The position numbers were made by a program, and so were the translations under genes. Of a stretch of 64,000 nucleotides of DNA, positions 8,331-17,213 are shown piece by piece; position 1 is the first letter of the stretch; the number at the start of each line of letters is the position of its first letter. Origin of the DNA: Flavobacteriales bacterium UBA4466 (GTDB lineage: Bacteria; Bacteroidota; Bacteroidia; Flavobacteriales_D; Crocinitomicaceae); contig CAJJBE010000003.1 in the NCBI GenBank assembly GCA_905182335.1, positions 248,001-312,000 of the forward strand, given 5' to 3'. The notes beneath the pieces were generated by a model. It did no database searches, was not told where the DNA came from, and saw nothing but the letters and a program-made list of their open reading frames with translations.

Positions 8331-9565
8331 TCGTTGATATTATAAATGGTAAGTCCGCTTCTTAACTTAGGCTCTACCCAGGTAGATTTAGGAGGCATTG
8401 TCATGTTGTTATCAGCAACGCATTTTATTTGTTTAATATTTACAGGGTAGAGGAAAAAACCAACATCATAAATTCCTTCTCTAATTTTGTTTTCAGTAAT
8501 TGAAAGGTCTTCATTACCACTTACAAATTCAATATTTGAATCGGATTCCAAGTTTTGAACATCAAAGATCGGTTCTAAAACCGATCGGGTAAAAATCTCA
8601 GAGTCTAAACATCTAACAGGGTGATTATGATCTATAATTGATTGCTTGCATTTGAGTTTGTACCACTGCTTATCTACAAACATTGTGAATTCGTGTTCCT
8701 TAGCTGGTTTCTGAGCATTTTCTAATGTTTCAACGGTGAAGCTTACTGTTAAGGCTTTAATTAAATTAGCAGTAGAAAGACCGTTTAAATTTTTGACGAA
8801 ACGGTTAAATTCCATGATTTGTAAACGGTTCTCGTTGATAAAAAAGGCAAGAAAGAAATCTTCATTCGGAAAATTATCAGTGTTTTTTTCTACTCTAAAC
8901 TCTTTTAGACGAGCAGACGAGGCCGAGCGATGATGACCATCAGCAATGTAAGATGATTTAATCGATTCAAATGCATCAATTACCTGTTCTGATTCCGAAG
9001 AGTGGAATAGCCAAAGCTCATGCTTAACCTGATCGGTCGTTCTGAATTCATATTCAGGTCGATCTTTAATCTTTTGTTTTAATAAAACTTCGATTACGTC
9101 TTTAGGATCGTGGTAGGATAGTAGTACTGGTTCTGCATTGTATCCTACAATATCTAAGTAGTTTTTAAACATCGTTTCACGTTCTGTGATTGTGGCTTCA
9201 TGCTTCTTTATTACTCCATTTTTATATTCCTGAATACTCGCTCCAGCAACAATCCCTAGGTATTCGTTATTTTCTTTTGTTTGCCTATAAATATAGAAGT
9301 GTGGATTTTCATCCTGAATTAGAATGCCTTTGTCAATAAAATCAACATAGGCCTCTGATATTAAGTTAAATCGTTCATCTGGATCAATTTTCGCAGTTAA
9401 ATCAGCTTTGAATTCAGGATTGATGATGTGTAAAAATGTATATGGGTTGTGTTTTAGTTTAGATGCCAAAACACTTTTTTTATACTTGTAATACGGACGG
9501 GTAGGCACTAAATGTGCCTTGTCTCTAGTAGGTCTAATCGCTTTAAAAGGACTGATTTTTGTCAT
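8327..9565 (-). CDS. DUF1015 family protein
   Basis: The protein has 412 residues and looks cytoplasmic. It begins with ISPFKAIRPTRDKAHLVPTRPY, a typical opening for DUF1015, and contains YIADGHHRSASSARL (about residues 208-222), the most conserved motif of the family. The molecular function is unknown. It lies between serA, 14 bases upstream, and the YggS-type gene, which it overlaps by 4 bases. The order serC-serA-DUF1015 is common in Bacteroidota as far as I know, suggesting a link to serine metabolism. Confidence 0.88.
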   Translation of the reverse strand: MTKISPFKAIRPTRDKAHLVPTRPYYKYKKSVLASKLKHNPYTFLHIINPEFKADLTAKIDPDERFNLISEAYVDFIDKGILIQDENPHFYIYRQTKENNEYLGIVAGASIQEYKNGVIKKHEATITERETMFKNYLDIVGYNAEPVLLSYHDPKDVIEVLLKQKIKDRPEYEFRTTDQVKHELWLFHSSESEQVIDAFESIKSSYIADGHHRSASSARLKEFRVEKNTDNFPNEDFFLAFFINENRLQIMEFNRFVKNLNGLSTANLIKALTVSFTVETLENAQKPAKEHEFTMFVDKQWYKLKCKQSIIDHNHPVRCLDSEIFTRSVLEPIFDVQNLESDSNIEFVSGNEDLSITENKIREGIYDVGFFLYPVNIKQIKCVADNNMTMPPKSTWVEPKLRSGLTIYNINE

Positions 9566-9579
9566 AGAGATAAAAGAAT

Positions 9580-10536
9580 TTATTTTTGACCAAATTCAGT
9601 AATTATCTTTTCTGCTAACTCTGTGCCAATTCTATCTTGAGCCTCTAAGGTAGCTGCGCCAATATGTGGGGTGCAAGCAATTAAAGGGTGTGATAATAAA
9701 TCTTGACTTGGAGTTGGTTCATTTTCGAATACATCCAACGCAACACTAGCAATTTTCCCGCTATTTAAAGCATCTATCAAATCCGATTCGTTGATTACAC
9801 CACCGCGTGCTGCATTCACAATTCGAACACCGTTCTTCATTTGATCAAACTCTTTAGCACCTAAAACTGCGGAACCATCAGCTTGCTTAGGGATGTGTAA
9901 TGATATATAGTCAGCATCTTTTAATTCTTCCATCATGTTAGAAGAAGGGGTGATAGTTGTTTTTGTTTCAATACCATTACCTAAATTTAGTTTTATGCTA
10001 ATAGGATTTGAAAACATATCTACTGCAGAGACATTCATCCCTATTCCAAGTGCGTATGAAGCTAAGCTCTGCCCAATTCGTCCAAATCCTACAATAACTA
10101 ATTTTTTACCTCTTAATTCAATTCCTTTCGCATATTGCTTTTTAAGCGTTTTAAAATCGGCTGATTCCATTTGTTTATATGAATCATTCAATGATCTAGA
10201 AATGGCGCACATGTGTCCTAAAACAAGTTCTGCAACAGATTGGGATGAAGCTGCCGGAGTGTTTATCACAAGTCTACCAATAGATCGTGCGTATTCAACA
10301 TCAATATTATCCATTCCAACTCCTCCACGACCAATTAGTTTTAATTCTGGGCATGCATCTATTAGTTCTTTTCTAGCTGTTGTAGCTGATCTTACGAGTA
10401 AAACTTCAATCTTTTCAGAGTTAATGTAATCCACTAAATTTTCTTGTTCAACTTTTGAGGTAATTACATTATACCCGGCATTTTCTAATGCGTTAATTCC
10501 AGCTTTTGAAATTCCATCGTTTGCTAATACGTTCAT
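9580..10536 (-). CDS. serA: D-3-phosphoglycerate dehydrogenase
   Basis: The product oxidises 3-phosphoglycerate to 3-phosphohydroxypyruvate, the first step of serine synthesis. I chose the ATG at 10536, giving 318 residues starting MNVLANDGI, because the longer frame overlaps serC. GRGGVGMDNIDVEYA is the substrate-domain hinge, GFGRIGQSLASYA the NAD-binding loop, and AARGGVINESDLIDAL followed by CTPHIGAATLEAQ carry the catalytic arginine and histidine region. There is no C-terminal ACT domain, so this is the short form, not expected to be inhibited by serine through ACT. It starts one base after the serC stop. Confidence 0.93.
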   Translation of the reverse strand: MNVLANDGISKAGINALENAGYNVITSKVEQENLVDYINSEKIEVLLVRSATTARKELIDACPELKLIGRGGVGMDNIDVEYARSIGRLVINTPAASSQSVAELVLGHMCAISRSLNDSYKQMESADFKTLKKQYAKGIELRGKKLVIVGFGRIGQSLASYALGIGMNVSAVDMFSNPISIKLNLGNGIETKTTITPSSNMMEELKDADYISLHIPKQADGSAVLGAKEFDQMKNGVRIVNAARGGVINESDLIDALNSGKIASVALDVFENEPTPSQDLLSHPLIACTPHIGAATLEAQDRIGTELAEKIITEFGQK

Positions 10537-10537
10537 T

Positions 10538-11605
10538 TTATCCGTTTTTTCTTGTGAATTCATTCATTACTTCTGTAAGGATCTTTACACTTTCAATAGA
10601 AAGAGCATTGTACATAGAGGCTCTATAACCTCCAACTGATCGGTGTCCTTTTAAACCAATAATCCCTGCGTCATTCCACATGGCATCAAATTGATCCTTT
10701 AAAGAGTCGTTAGTTAAAAGAAATGTAGCATTCATTTTAGATCTGTCAATACCTTGAACCGCAGATTTAAATAATGGATTTGAATCTACTTCATTATAAA
10801 GCATACTTGCTTTTGCTTCGTTACGAGCTGCTGCTGCATCAACTCCTCCATTTTCAATGAGGTTTCTAAGGTTAAGCATTGAGGTGTAAATAGAAAAGAC
10901 AGGAGGAGTATTCAGCATTGAATCCTTATCTACATGATTTTTTAGATTCAAATATTTAGGCATAAAGGAAGAAGTTGATTTACCCAATACCTCCTCTTTC
11001 ACAATGAATAAAGTTGCTCCAGCTGGCCCTAAGTTTTTTTGTGCACCGGCATAAATAATATCAAATTTACTTACGTCAATTTTTTTTGAGAAAATATCAG
11101 AAGACATATCACAAATAAGAGGTAAGTCTGTATTTACAACATATTGAAATTGAGTGCCGAAAATTGTATTGTTAGATGTGTAATGAATAAAATCTACATC
11201 ACTAGGTACCACAAAGTCTTTTGGTATATAGTTAAAGTTCGTGTCTTCAGAGTTAGCGAATACATTGACGTCAATACCGACGGCCTTAGCTTCATTGATA
11301 GCTCCTTTCGCCCAGGTTCCTGTATTGATGTAACCCGCCGACTTTGAATCCCTCATCATGTTTAATGCAGAGATAGTGAATCCTAAAGATGCACCTCCTT
11401 GTAAAAACAGCACTGAATAACCTTCAGGAACGTTTAGCGCCTTTTTCACAAGAGACTGAGCTTCTTCCATCACCTTGATGAGATCACGGCTTCTATGAGA
11501 TACTTCTAAAAGTGATAGTCCATTAAAATCTATAACTGCCTTTGCTGCATCTTTAAATACATCTTGCGGAAGAATACAAGGTCCAGCTCCAAAATTATGT
11601 TTCAT
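10538..11605 (-). CDS. serC: Phosphoserine aminotransferase
   Basis: The protein has 355 residues and is a class V, PLP-dependent cytoplasmic enzyme that converts 3-phosphohydroxypyruvate and glutamate to phosphoserine. It begins KHNFGAGPCILP, as SerC proteins do. The PLP-binding lysine is in YAGAQKNLGPAGATLF (about residues 185-200), and the C-terminal substrate region is GHRSVGGYRASMYNAL. It is the first gene of the serC-serA-DUF1015-yggS-DUF1684 operon, directly followed by serA. A Thx-gene terminator lies just upstream. Confidence 0.96.
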   Translation of the reverse strand: MKHNFGAGPCILPQDVFKDAAKAVIDFNGLSLLEVSHRSRDLIKVMEEAQSLVKKALNVPEGYSVLFLQGGASLGFTISALNMMRDSKSAGYINTGTWAKGAINEAKAVGIDVNVFANSEDTNFNYIPKDFVVPSDVDFIHYTSNNTIFGTQFQYVVNTDLPLICDMSSDIFSKKIDVSKFDIIYAGAQKNLGPAGATLFIVKEEVLGKSTSSFMPKYLNLKNHVDKDSMLNTPPVFSIYTSMLNLRNLIENGGVDAAAARNEAKASMLYNEVDSNPLFKSAVQGIDRSKMNATFLLTNDSLKDQFDAMWNDAGIIGLKGHRSVGGYRASMYNALSIESVKILTEVMNEFTRKNG

Positions 11606-11627
11606 CGAATGATTAAATAAAATTATA

Positions 11628-11653
11628 TAAAAAAAGCTGCCTAAAAGGCAGCT
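11628..11653 (-). terminator. Intrinsic terminator after the Thx gene
   Basis: Read on the minus strand, AGCTGCCT and AGGCAGCT form an 8-bp stem with a three-base loop followed by a run of T. It lies 8 bases beyond the stop of the Thx-like gene and separates it from serC. Confidence 0.85.
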
Positions 11654-11660
11654 AAAATAT

Positions 11661-11948
11661 TTAGTCCTCTTTTTTCTCGGAGGCTTTCTTTGTAGTTGTC
11701 TTTTTAGCGACGGCCTTTTTAGCAGCGGGCTTCTTTTCTGTTTCAGCTTTTTTCTTAGGAGCTACTTTTTTTGCTGCAACTTTTTTAACAGCTGCTTTTT
11801 CTGTTTCAGTCTTTTTCTTAGGAGCTGCTTTTTTCTTTTTCTTGGGAGCTGCTTCAACTATTGGAGAAGAACTCTTTTTCTTACGAGATACTCCGTATGA
11901 TCCCATTGTTCTTTTTCCTTTCTTTGTTTTCTTGTCTCCTCTCCCCAT
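11661..11948 (-). CDS. 30S ribosomal protein Thx with histone-H1-like tail
   Basis: The protein has 95 residues. The first 26, MGRGDKKTKKGKR followed by GSYGVSRKKK, match the small ribosomal protein Thx, which binds near the top of the 16S rRNA in the small subunit. The remainder is an almost pure Lys/Ala/Thr/Pro tract with repeated KKVA, KKAV and PKKK units, like bacterial histone-H1-type proteins. Normal Thx is only about 25-30 residues, so this is a tailed form. The tail would bind RNA or DNA non-specifically. It is monocistronic, with a terminator after it. The start fits the Thx N terminus exactly. Confidence 0.8.
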   Translation of the reverse strand: MGRGDKKTKKGKRTMGSYGVSRKKKSSSPIVEAAPKKKKKAAPKKKTETEKAAVKKVAAKKVAPKKKAETEKKPAAKKAVAKKTTTKKASEKKED

Positions 11949-12005
11949 AATGTGGTAATATAAATTTGATTAGATAAATTATTGGACACAAATATAATAT
12001 TATTC

Positions 12006-12680
12006 CTATTCATTTAATCGTGCTCTAATCTCTTTCTCAATTTTTTCTCCTTCTCTTAATATTCTTGTACACCATTTAATCTTTAATAATGTCTGTTCTT
12101 CTTTTGAAAGTTTCCAGTCAATGCTACTATTTTGCAGCTTAGTTCTTAGTATGTTTAGAGCTATAGCGGCCGATACGCTTATATTAAAGCTTTCAGTAAA
12201 ACCATACATTGGAATTTTAACTAACTGATCCGCCATCTCGTTAACGACTTTGGAAACACCTATTTTTTCTGTTCCAAAAACAAGCGCAATAGGTTTCGTA
12301 ATATTTACGTCTTGAATGCTGTTTTCTGTATGTGGAGAAGTTGCTATGATCTGATATCCCTCAGACTTTAGTTTTTCGAGGCACTCTTTAGTTGGTGAGT
12401 CTCCTTCAGAGTGAGAGTGAAGGTCTACCCAGTTACCAGCTCCTAGAGCAATGTCGCGCTGAATTTCGTAATTAACTGACTTTTCAATTGCATGAAGGTT
12501 TTGAATTCCAAAACAATCACAAGTCCTTAATACAGCAGAGGCATTATGATCTTTTTGAATGTTTTCCATCACAATGGTTATGTGCTTTGTACGTTCAGAT
12601 GCAATATGTTCATATTTTTCAATTTTATTATCAGTAATAATATTGTAAAACTCATGAAGCACTTTTTCGTCAATCATCAT
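12006..12680 (-). CDS. trmH: tRNA (guanosine-2'-O-)-methyltransferase, TrmH type
   Basis: The protein has 224 residues of the SPOUT superfamily. VMENIQKDHNASAVLRTCD (about residues 36-54) carries the asparagine and arginine of TrmH motif 1. IALVFGTEKIGVS and KIPMYGFTESFNISVSAAIA are motifs 2 and 3 of the knotted SAM site. The closest match I recognise is TrmH, which makes Gm18 in tRNA, rather than the rRNA enzyme RlmB. Two adjacent ATG codons (12680 and 12677) could start it. It is separated from HU by a hairpin. Confidence 0.85.
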   Translation of the reverse strand: MMIDEKVLHEFYNIITDNKIEKYEHIASERTKHITIVMENIQKDHNASAVLRTCDCFGIQNLHAIEKSVNYEIQRDIALGAGNWVDLHSHSEGDSPTKECLEKLKSEGYQIIATSPHTENSIQDVNITKPIALVFGTEKIGVSKVVNEMADQLVKIPMYGFTESFNISVSAAIALNILRTKLQNSSIDWKLSKEEQTLLKIKWCTRILREGEKIEKEIRARLNE

Positions 12681-12697
12681 CGTGTATTTTGAGCATA

Positions 12698-12725
12698 AAA
12701 AAAGGGAATCATAAGATTCCCTTTT
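12698..12725 (-). terminator. Intrinsic terminator after the HU gene
   Basis: GGGAATC (12704-12710) pairs with GATTCCC (12715-12721) around ATAA, flanked by A-runs and T-runs that also pair. On the minus strand a T-run follows the stem. It lies 20 bases beyond the HU stop codon and before trmH. Confidence 0.85.
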
Positions 12726-12744
12726 AAATTAGAATAAGATATTC

Positions 12745-13017
12745 TTAGTTTACTTTAGTCTGTAAATCAGAACCAGCTTTGAAACGTACAACGTTCTTAG
12801 CAGCAATTTGAATTTCTTTACCCGTTTGTGGGTTACGTCCAGTTCTTGCAGCACGATTAGATACAGAAAAAGATCCAAATCCTACTAAAGAAATACGATC
12901 TCCTTTTTTCAACGCTCCAGTAGTTGCGCTTACAAATCCTTCTAATGCTCTTTTTGCATCAGCTTTTGATAATCCAGCATCAGATGCCATAGCATCGATT
13001 AATTCTGCTTTGTTCAT
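12745..13017 (-). CDS. HU family DNA-binding protein
   Basis: The protein has 90 residues, the standard HU length. The family signature is GFGSFSVSNRAARTGRNPQT (about residues 46-65), followed by VVRFKAGSDL at the C terminus. The arm includes the proline of GRNPQTG that intercalates in DNA. It is a nucleoid-associated dimer that bends DNA. It is transcribed alone from a good Bacteroidota-type promoter and ended by a hairpin. Confidence 0.95.
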   Translation of the reverse strand: MNKAELIDAMASDAGLSKADAKRALEGFVSATTGALKKGDRISLVGFGSFSVSNRAARTGRNPQTGKEIQIAAKNVVRFKAGSDLQTKVN

Positions 13018-13059
13018 AGTGTGGTTTTTTTAGATTGTTAATAAAACAAATTGTCAAAA

Positions 13060-13089
13060 CAAATATATTGTAATATCCTAATCACACAA
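13060..13089 (-). promoter_or_regulatory. Predicted promoter of the HU gene
   Basis: On the minus strand, TTG (13089-13087) and TATATTTG (13067-13060) are separated by 19 bases, which fits the Bacteroidota -33/-7 consensus TTG...TAnnTTTG. The start codon lies about 43 bases downstream of the -7 box. The 130 bases upstream, up to the fmt stop, hold nothing else I can identify. Confidence 0.65.
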
Positions 13090-13219
13090 GGGTTTTAGCG
13101 AAAAAAACGGGGTTTTTGTTGAAAAATATGGTGTTTTGTTGATAACATGCCCTGTAATCCGCGTATACAAGCATGTTTTCGACGAGTATTGCAAAAATAA
13201 CGTCTAAAATTAAGGTGCT

Positions 13220-14200
13220 CTAGTTGTCTTTTAGAACAAGGTTTTTAATTGAATTGCCAGCTAAAAAATCTTTGAAGTTCATTTTTCGCTTACCTTCAGG
13301 TTGAATTTCATCAACTTCTAAGTAATAATCTTTGCAAGGGAATAAAATTCCGTTTTCACCTTTGCGAATATCATTTTTTTCGTCAACAGCAATTGATGTA
13401 ACTCTAGAGTTAAATATTTTCATCGTCTTAACAGATTTATTGGTGTTATCACTTAGCTTAATCCAGGAGGTTGGATAAGGGGAGAGTCCTCGACAGAAAT
13501 TATGCACTGCTCTAGCGTGTTGATTGAAATTGATTCTGCAGTCTTGTTTAAATATTTTAGGAGCTGGGTTCTGATCTGAGCTGATGAAGTTGTCTTGTGC
13601 AATTGCTTCAATCGTATTGTTGAAAATATTACCGACTGTTTTTAGCATCACTTCTGAACCTAGCTTCATTAGTCTACTGTATAGCATACCAACATTTTCG
13701 TCTTTACCTATCGGTATAGATTCTTGATCGATGATTTTTCCAGTGTCTATTTCTTTTTCAATAAAGAATGTTGTTACTCCAGTTTCTTTTTCACCATTGA
13801 TGATTGCCCAGTTTATTGGTGCAGCACCTCGGTAGTTTGGAAGCAGTGATGCATGAAGGTTAATTGTGCCCTTAGGAGGTATTGTCCAAACAACATCTGG
13901 TAACATTCTAAATGCAACTACAACAAATAGGTCTGCTTTCAAGTTACTCAATTCCGAAATAAATACCTCCTCCTTAAGATTTGAAGGCTGCATTATTTTT
14001 AGGCCGTTCTCCAAGGCATATACTTTAACCGCACTTTGATTTATTTTACGACCTCTTCCTGCTGGTTTATCCGGAGCTGTAATTACTGATTTTATTGTTA
14101 CACCATCTTCATAAAGCGATTTAAGTATTTCCACCGCAAATTCAGGTGTCCCCATAAACACGATACTTTGATCATTTGCTATAGTTGTTTCTTTTCCCAT
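13220..14200 (-). CDS. fmt: Methionyl-tRNA formyltransferase
   Basis: The product formylates initiator Met-tRNA using 10-formyl-tetrahydrofolate. IVFMGTPEFAVEIL (about residues 13-26) starts the catalytic Rossmann domain. HASLLPNYRGAAPINWAI contains the catalytic His and the SLLPxYRG folate-site motif, and GVTTFFIEKEIDTG follows. The C-terminal tRNA-binding domain includes NFCRGLSPYPTSW. I chose the ATG at 14200 (326 residues). The frame is open further upstream, but that would lie deep in the MATE gene. The gene overlaps the MATE stop by 22 bases. Confidence 0.94.
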   Translation of the reverse strand: MGKETTIANDQSIVFMGTPEFAVEILKSLYEDGVTIKSVITAPDKPAGRGRKINQSAVKVYALENGLKIMQPSNLKEEVFISELSNLKADLFVVVAFRMLPDVVWTIPPKGTINLHASLLPNYRGAAPINWAIINGEKETGVTTFFIEKEIDTGKIIDQESIPIGKDENVGMLYSRLMKLGSEVMLKTVGNIFNNTIEAIAQDNFISSDQNPAPKIFKQDCRINFNQHARAVHNFCRGLSPYPTSWIKLSDNTNKSVKTMKIFNSRVTSIAVDEKNDIRKGENGILFPCKDYYLEVDEIQPEGKRKMNFKDFLAGNSIKNLVLKDN

Positions 14201-15507
14201 TTGAATGTTTTTAAATAAATAACAGAAAATAATCCCATCGAGATGAAGTAAATGTATTCTACAGACCAAACCCAAAAAATACTAGCGTCAACTATTTTTA
14301 TTATAATATATGCCGAGATAATATAAACAATTACAGCTATTAATTCAATGTAGAAAGTAAATTTTGTATTTCCACTTCCGTTAATAGTCTGAAAGAAAAC
14401 ACTGCCGATTGAGTATATCACAACAGAACCTGTAACAAATCTCAAAATTTCAACAGTATCCTTCATATATATTTCGTTTGGATTGATTAACCCAATAAGT
14501 GTTTCAGGGTATAAAATTGCACCATGAAAGAAAATAAATAAAAATAATAATGATAATAACTGAATCCGCTTAATGATTATTTTGACTTGAGTTAGATCTC
14601 CTTTTCCAATATATTGGCTTACATACGTTTTTGTTGTGGCTCCAAATCCCCAAACCGGTACAAAAGCTAAGAAGTATAAAGAGCGAATGGTTTGGGATAT
14701 GGTGAGTTCGTATTCTCCAATTTGCTCTATCCAAGTAAAAAAAACTGTCCAAGTAGATAGCGCTATCACGCCTTGTAGTACGATTGGAGAGCCAATTCGA
14801 ATCACTTCTTTAAATGATTCGAAATTATAAGAGAGCTCTGTGAATAGTTTGTGTTTTTTTTGCTTAGCACTAAGTGATAAGGCGATTAAAAGAAACAACA
14901 TTCCAATGCCATCCGAAAGAGTTGATGCGAGTGCGGCTCCTTTTAGTCCCATCATTGGAATGGTCTCTGTACCGAAAATTAAGATGTAATCTAAGCCGAT
15001 ATTTGAAATTGCTATGAAAAGTGCACTTATAAATACAATTGTGGTTTTTCCTACTGCCATTAAGTATGCGTTTATTGCAAGTGATACCATGGCAAAGAAA
15101 AGACCATAAACACGTATATTTAAATAGTCTATCTGGCCACTTGCAATTTCTTGATTTTTGGCATAACCAGTTATGATGTCTGGGATAACAAATACAATTA
15201 GGCCAACCAGTATTATTGATGTAAGGAAGTTCGCAAATATAGTTGTTCCGAAAATTCGAGCGAGTCTGTTTTCTTTTTTCTCACCAATTCGTCTTGCCAT
15301 TAGAATCTGTGCGCCATCACTTAACCCTACAAGGGCCATGAAACAAGTGATGTAGATTAAGCCGCCATTCCCAACGGCATCAAATGCAATGGTGTCGTGG
15401 CGACTTAAAAAGGATGAATCTGTAATTAAAACGATAGATTGAATAAAGGTAGAGGCCATTAAGGGTAAGGCCATTCTTAATATTGATCTATATCTTAAGT
15501 CTAACAT
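14179..15507 (-). CDS. MATE family efflux transporter
   Basis: The protein has 442 residues and about 12 hydrophobic segments in two similar halves, as in multidrug and toxic compound extrusion exporters. The N terminus has MALPLMASTFIQSIVLITDS, and the first half contains ILMARRIGEKK, a usual MATE loop. The inner-membrane exporter would use a Na+ or H+ gradient. The substrate is unknown. It starts at the base where the upstream RlmI-like gene stops and overlaps fmt, so the three are one minus-strand operon. Confidence 0.88.
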   Translation of the reverse strand: MLDLRYRSILRMALPLMASTFIQSIVLITDSSFLSRHDTIAFDAVGNGGLIYITCFMALVGLSDGAQILMARRIGEKKENRLARIFGTTIFANFLTSIILVGLIVFVIPDIITGYAKNQEIASGQIDYLNIRVYGLFFAMVSLAINAYLMAVGKTTIVFISALFIAISNIGLDYILIFGTETIPMMGLKGAALASTLSDGIGMLFLLIALSLSAKQKKHKLFTELSYNFESFKEVIRIGSPIVLQGVIALSTWTVFFTWIEQIGEYELTISQTIRSLYFLAFVPVWGFGATTKTYVSQYIGKGDLTQVKIIIKRIQLLSLLFLFIFFHGAILYPETLIGLINPNEIYMKDTVEILRFVTGSVVIYSIGSVFFQTINGSGNTKFTFYIELIAVIVYIISAYIIIKIVDASIFWVWSVEYIYFISMGLFSVIYLKTFKWEKKQL

Positions 15508-16670
15508 TAATCCACTTGAATTACCAATCCCTTCAAGTATTCTCCTTCCGGATGAAATGCATTGATAGGATGGTCTGAAGGTTGATGTAATTGTTCCAAT
15601 ATTCTCACGTTTCTACCAGCTTCTATTGCAGCAGCGATTATCGTATTTGTAAATAAATACTTGTCTACAACTTGAGAGCAAGAAAACGTAAAAATGATTC
15701 CTCCAGGTTTTACTTGTCGAATTGTATGTGCATTTAGTCTTTTGTATCCTTGAATGGCCTTGTGCCTTTTGTCTCTATGCTTAGCAAATGCCGGTGGGTC
15801 TAAAATGATAATATCGTATTCTTCTTTATTAAGATCTTTCATGTAATCCATTGCATCAGCAACAATAGAAGTGTGTTTTTCTTCAAAATCATTTAACTTG
15901 ACATTATCGTCAGTTAAGACAATTGCTTTTTTTGAACTATCCAATGAATGAACCTCTTTCGCCCCGTGTTTTAATGCTAACAGACTAAATCCTCCGGAAT
16001 AGCAAAATGTATTTAAAACTTTCTTGTCTTTGGAGTATTTTCCTAGTAACAAACGGTTTTCTCTTTGATCAATAAAGAATCCTGTTTTTTGACCGGTTAT
16101 CCAATCGATATTGAATTTTACACCATTTTCTAAAGCTAAGTGAGGTGTTTCACATTCACCAAATAAATAGTTATCGCTAATATCTTTATTTAAAGTGTCT
16201 GATGATTTCGAATAAATAGCGAACAACTCTTTTCCAAGAACTGTTTTTAATGCCTCAGCTATTAAATTAACCGATTTGAACATGCCAATGCTATGGCATT
16301 GAATAACAGCTACTCCAGCATAATAGTCAATAATTAGGCCTGGTAGATTATCTCCTTCACCATGAACTAATCGACAAATGTTATTGTCCTTGCGAATAAG
16401 GTTTTGCTTTTTTCTAACTTCTACAGCGTTGGAAATTTTCTGATTGAAAAAATATTGGTCAATCTCCTGATCAATAAATGTTAATACACGCAACGAAATC
16501 GTTGCATGCTGAAAATGTCCTCTTGCAAGAAAATTTCCTTTTTTGTCAACTGCAGTAACAATGTCACCATTTTGAATTTCTGAAACTTCAGAATTAATGG
16601 CACCGGAAAAAATCCAAGGATGTTTTCGTTCTATTGAATGCACTTTATTCTTACGGATTTCAATATTCAT
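15507..16670 (-). CDS. RlmI-like class I rRNA (cytosine-C5-)methyltransferase
   Basis: The protein has 387 residues. The N-terminal PUA domain (about 1-75) shows HPWIFSGAINSEV and GDIVTAVDKKGNFLARG. The EEHEY-type middle segment and the Rossmann fold follow, with VLNTFCYSGGFSLLALKHGA as the SAM motif, then IIILDPPAFAKHRDKRHKA. A cysteine in FTFSCSQ (about 329-335) is placed as the catalytic Cys of RlmI-type C5 methylases. The target in E. coli RlmI is 23S rRNA C1962. The exact site here is inference. It heads the operon with the MATE exporter and fmt. Confidence 0.88.
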   Translation of the reverse strand: MNIEIRKNKVHSIERKHPWIFSGAINSEVSEIQNGDIVTAVDKKGNFLARGHFQHATISLRVLTFIDQEIDQYFFNQKISNAVEVRKKQNLIRKDNNICRLVHGEGDNLPGLIIDYYAGVAVIQCHSIGMFKSVNLIAEALKTVLGKELFAIYSKSSDTLNKDISDNYLFGECETPHLALENGVKFNIDWITGQKTGFFIDQRENRLLLGKYSKDKKVLNTFCYSGGFSLLALKHGAKEVHSLDSSKKAIVLTDDNVKLNDFEEKHTSIVADAMDYMKDLNKEEYDIIILDPPAFAKHRDKRHKAIQGYKRLNAHTIRQVKPGGIIFTFSCSQVVDKYLFTNTIIAAAIEAGRNVRILEQLHQPSDHPINAFHPEGEYLKGLVIQVD

Positions 16671-16734
16671 GCTTGCTACAATTGATTATAATGCAGGTAA
16701 ATGTAATAAAAGCCAACAGCATCGTTGGACATTC

Positions 16735-16767
16735 TTGCCTTTAATCTGAAGAAAGTTGATATTTTTG
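16735..16767 (+). promoter_or_regulatory. Predicted promoter for the 16785-18995 gene group
   Basis: TTG (16735-16737) and TATTTTTG (16760-16767) are separated by 22 bases, close to the Bacteroidota -33/-7 arrangement. Transcription would begin about 10 bases before the ATG at 16785. This argues that the shorter start of the following gene is the right one. Confidence 0.5.
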
Positions 16768-16784
16768 TACGATATACTTGTTTT

Positions 16785-17213
16785 ATGAAATGTACAGTAC
16801 ACTTTTATCTATTAAATGACCATTTTTCTGAAGAACATGCGGAAGCAAATTATAATGGAGATGAATCAGAATTGAATCGTAAGTTTGAGTGGGAAGATGA
16901 ATTGAAGATCACTACGGAGGTAGATGAGATTATCTTTCATGAAAACGTAGTTTATCCATTAATCGGAGATACTTCTAATGGTCCTTTTTCATATGATGTT
17001 AGCGCCATGAATTTGTTTGAATTGAAGTCTGAGAAGAACGGATCAACTTATGTTGGTTGTTCGGTAAGTGTTATGAGCTCTTATGAGTTAGCAGATGAAA
17101 ATGGTTTTGTTATTAAGGTTTTATTAAAGGATTTGGAGCCCATGTCTAACCCGGTTCCAGGGATATATATAGCTGCTAAAGAGTTTCCTAAAGAATTAAT
17201 TGGGCATGCTTAA
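16785..17213 (+). CDS. Conserved-looking hypothetical protein
   Basis: I do not recognise this 142-residue protein. It starts MKCTVHFYLLNDHFSEEHAE, has no signal peptide or membrane segment, and is acidic. The middle has the dense motif EDELKITTEVDEIIFHENV and the end PVPGIYIAAKEFPKELIGHA. A TTG 20 codons upstream is in frame, but the predicted promoter lies inside that longer version, so the ATG is preferred. It overlaps the ABC ATPase gene by 14 bases, so it is probably a cytoplasmic partner or regulator in that operon. Confidence 0.7.
   Translation: MKCTVHFYLLNDHFSEEHAEANYNGDESELNRKFEWEDELKITTEVDEIIFHENVVYPLIGDTSNGPFSYDVSAMNLFELKSEKNGSTYVGCSVSVMSSYELADENGFVIKVLLKDLEPMSNPVPGIYIAAKEFPKELIGHA

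Noticed and set aside
9935-10429. A 164-codon open frame on the plus strand opposite serA.
   Set aside because: It lies wholly antisense to a clear serA, has no recognisable domain, and the strong serA motifs explain the open frame.
13090-13219. The G/T-rich stretch between HU and fmt as a possible regulatory RNA or origin element.
   Set aside because: I found no paired helices, repeated boxes or DnaA-like sites that would support it.
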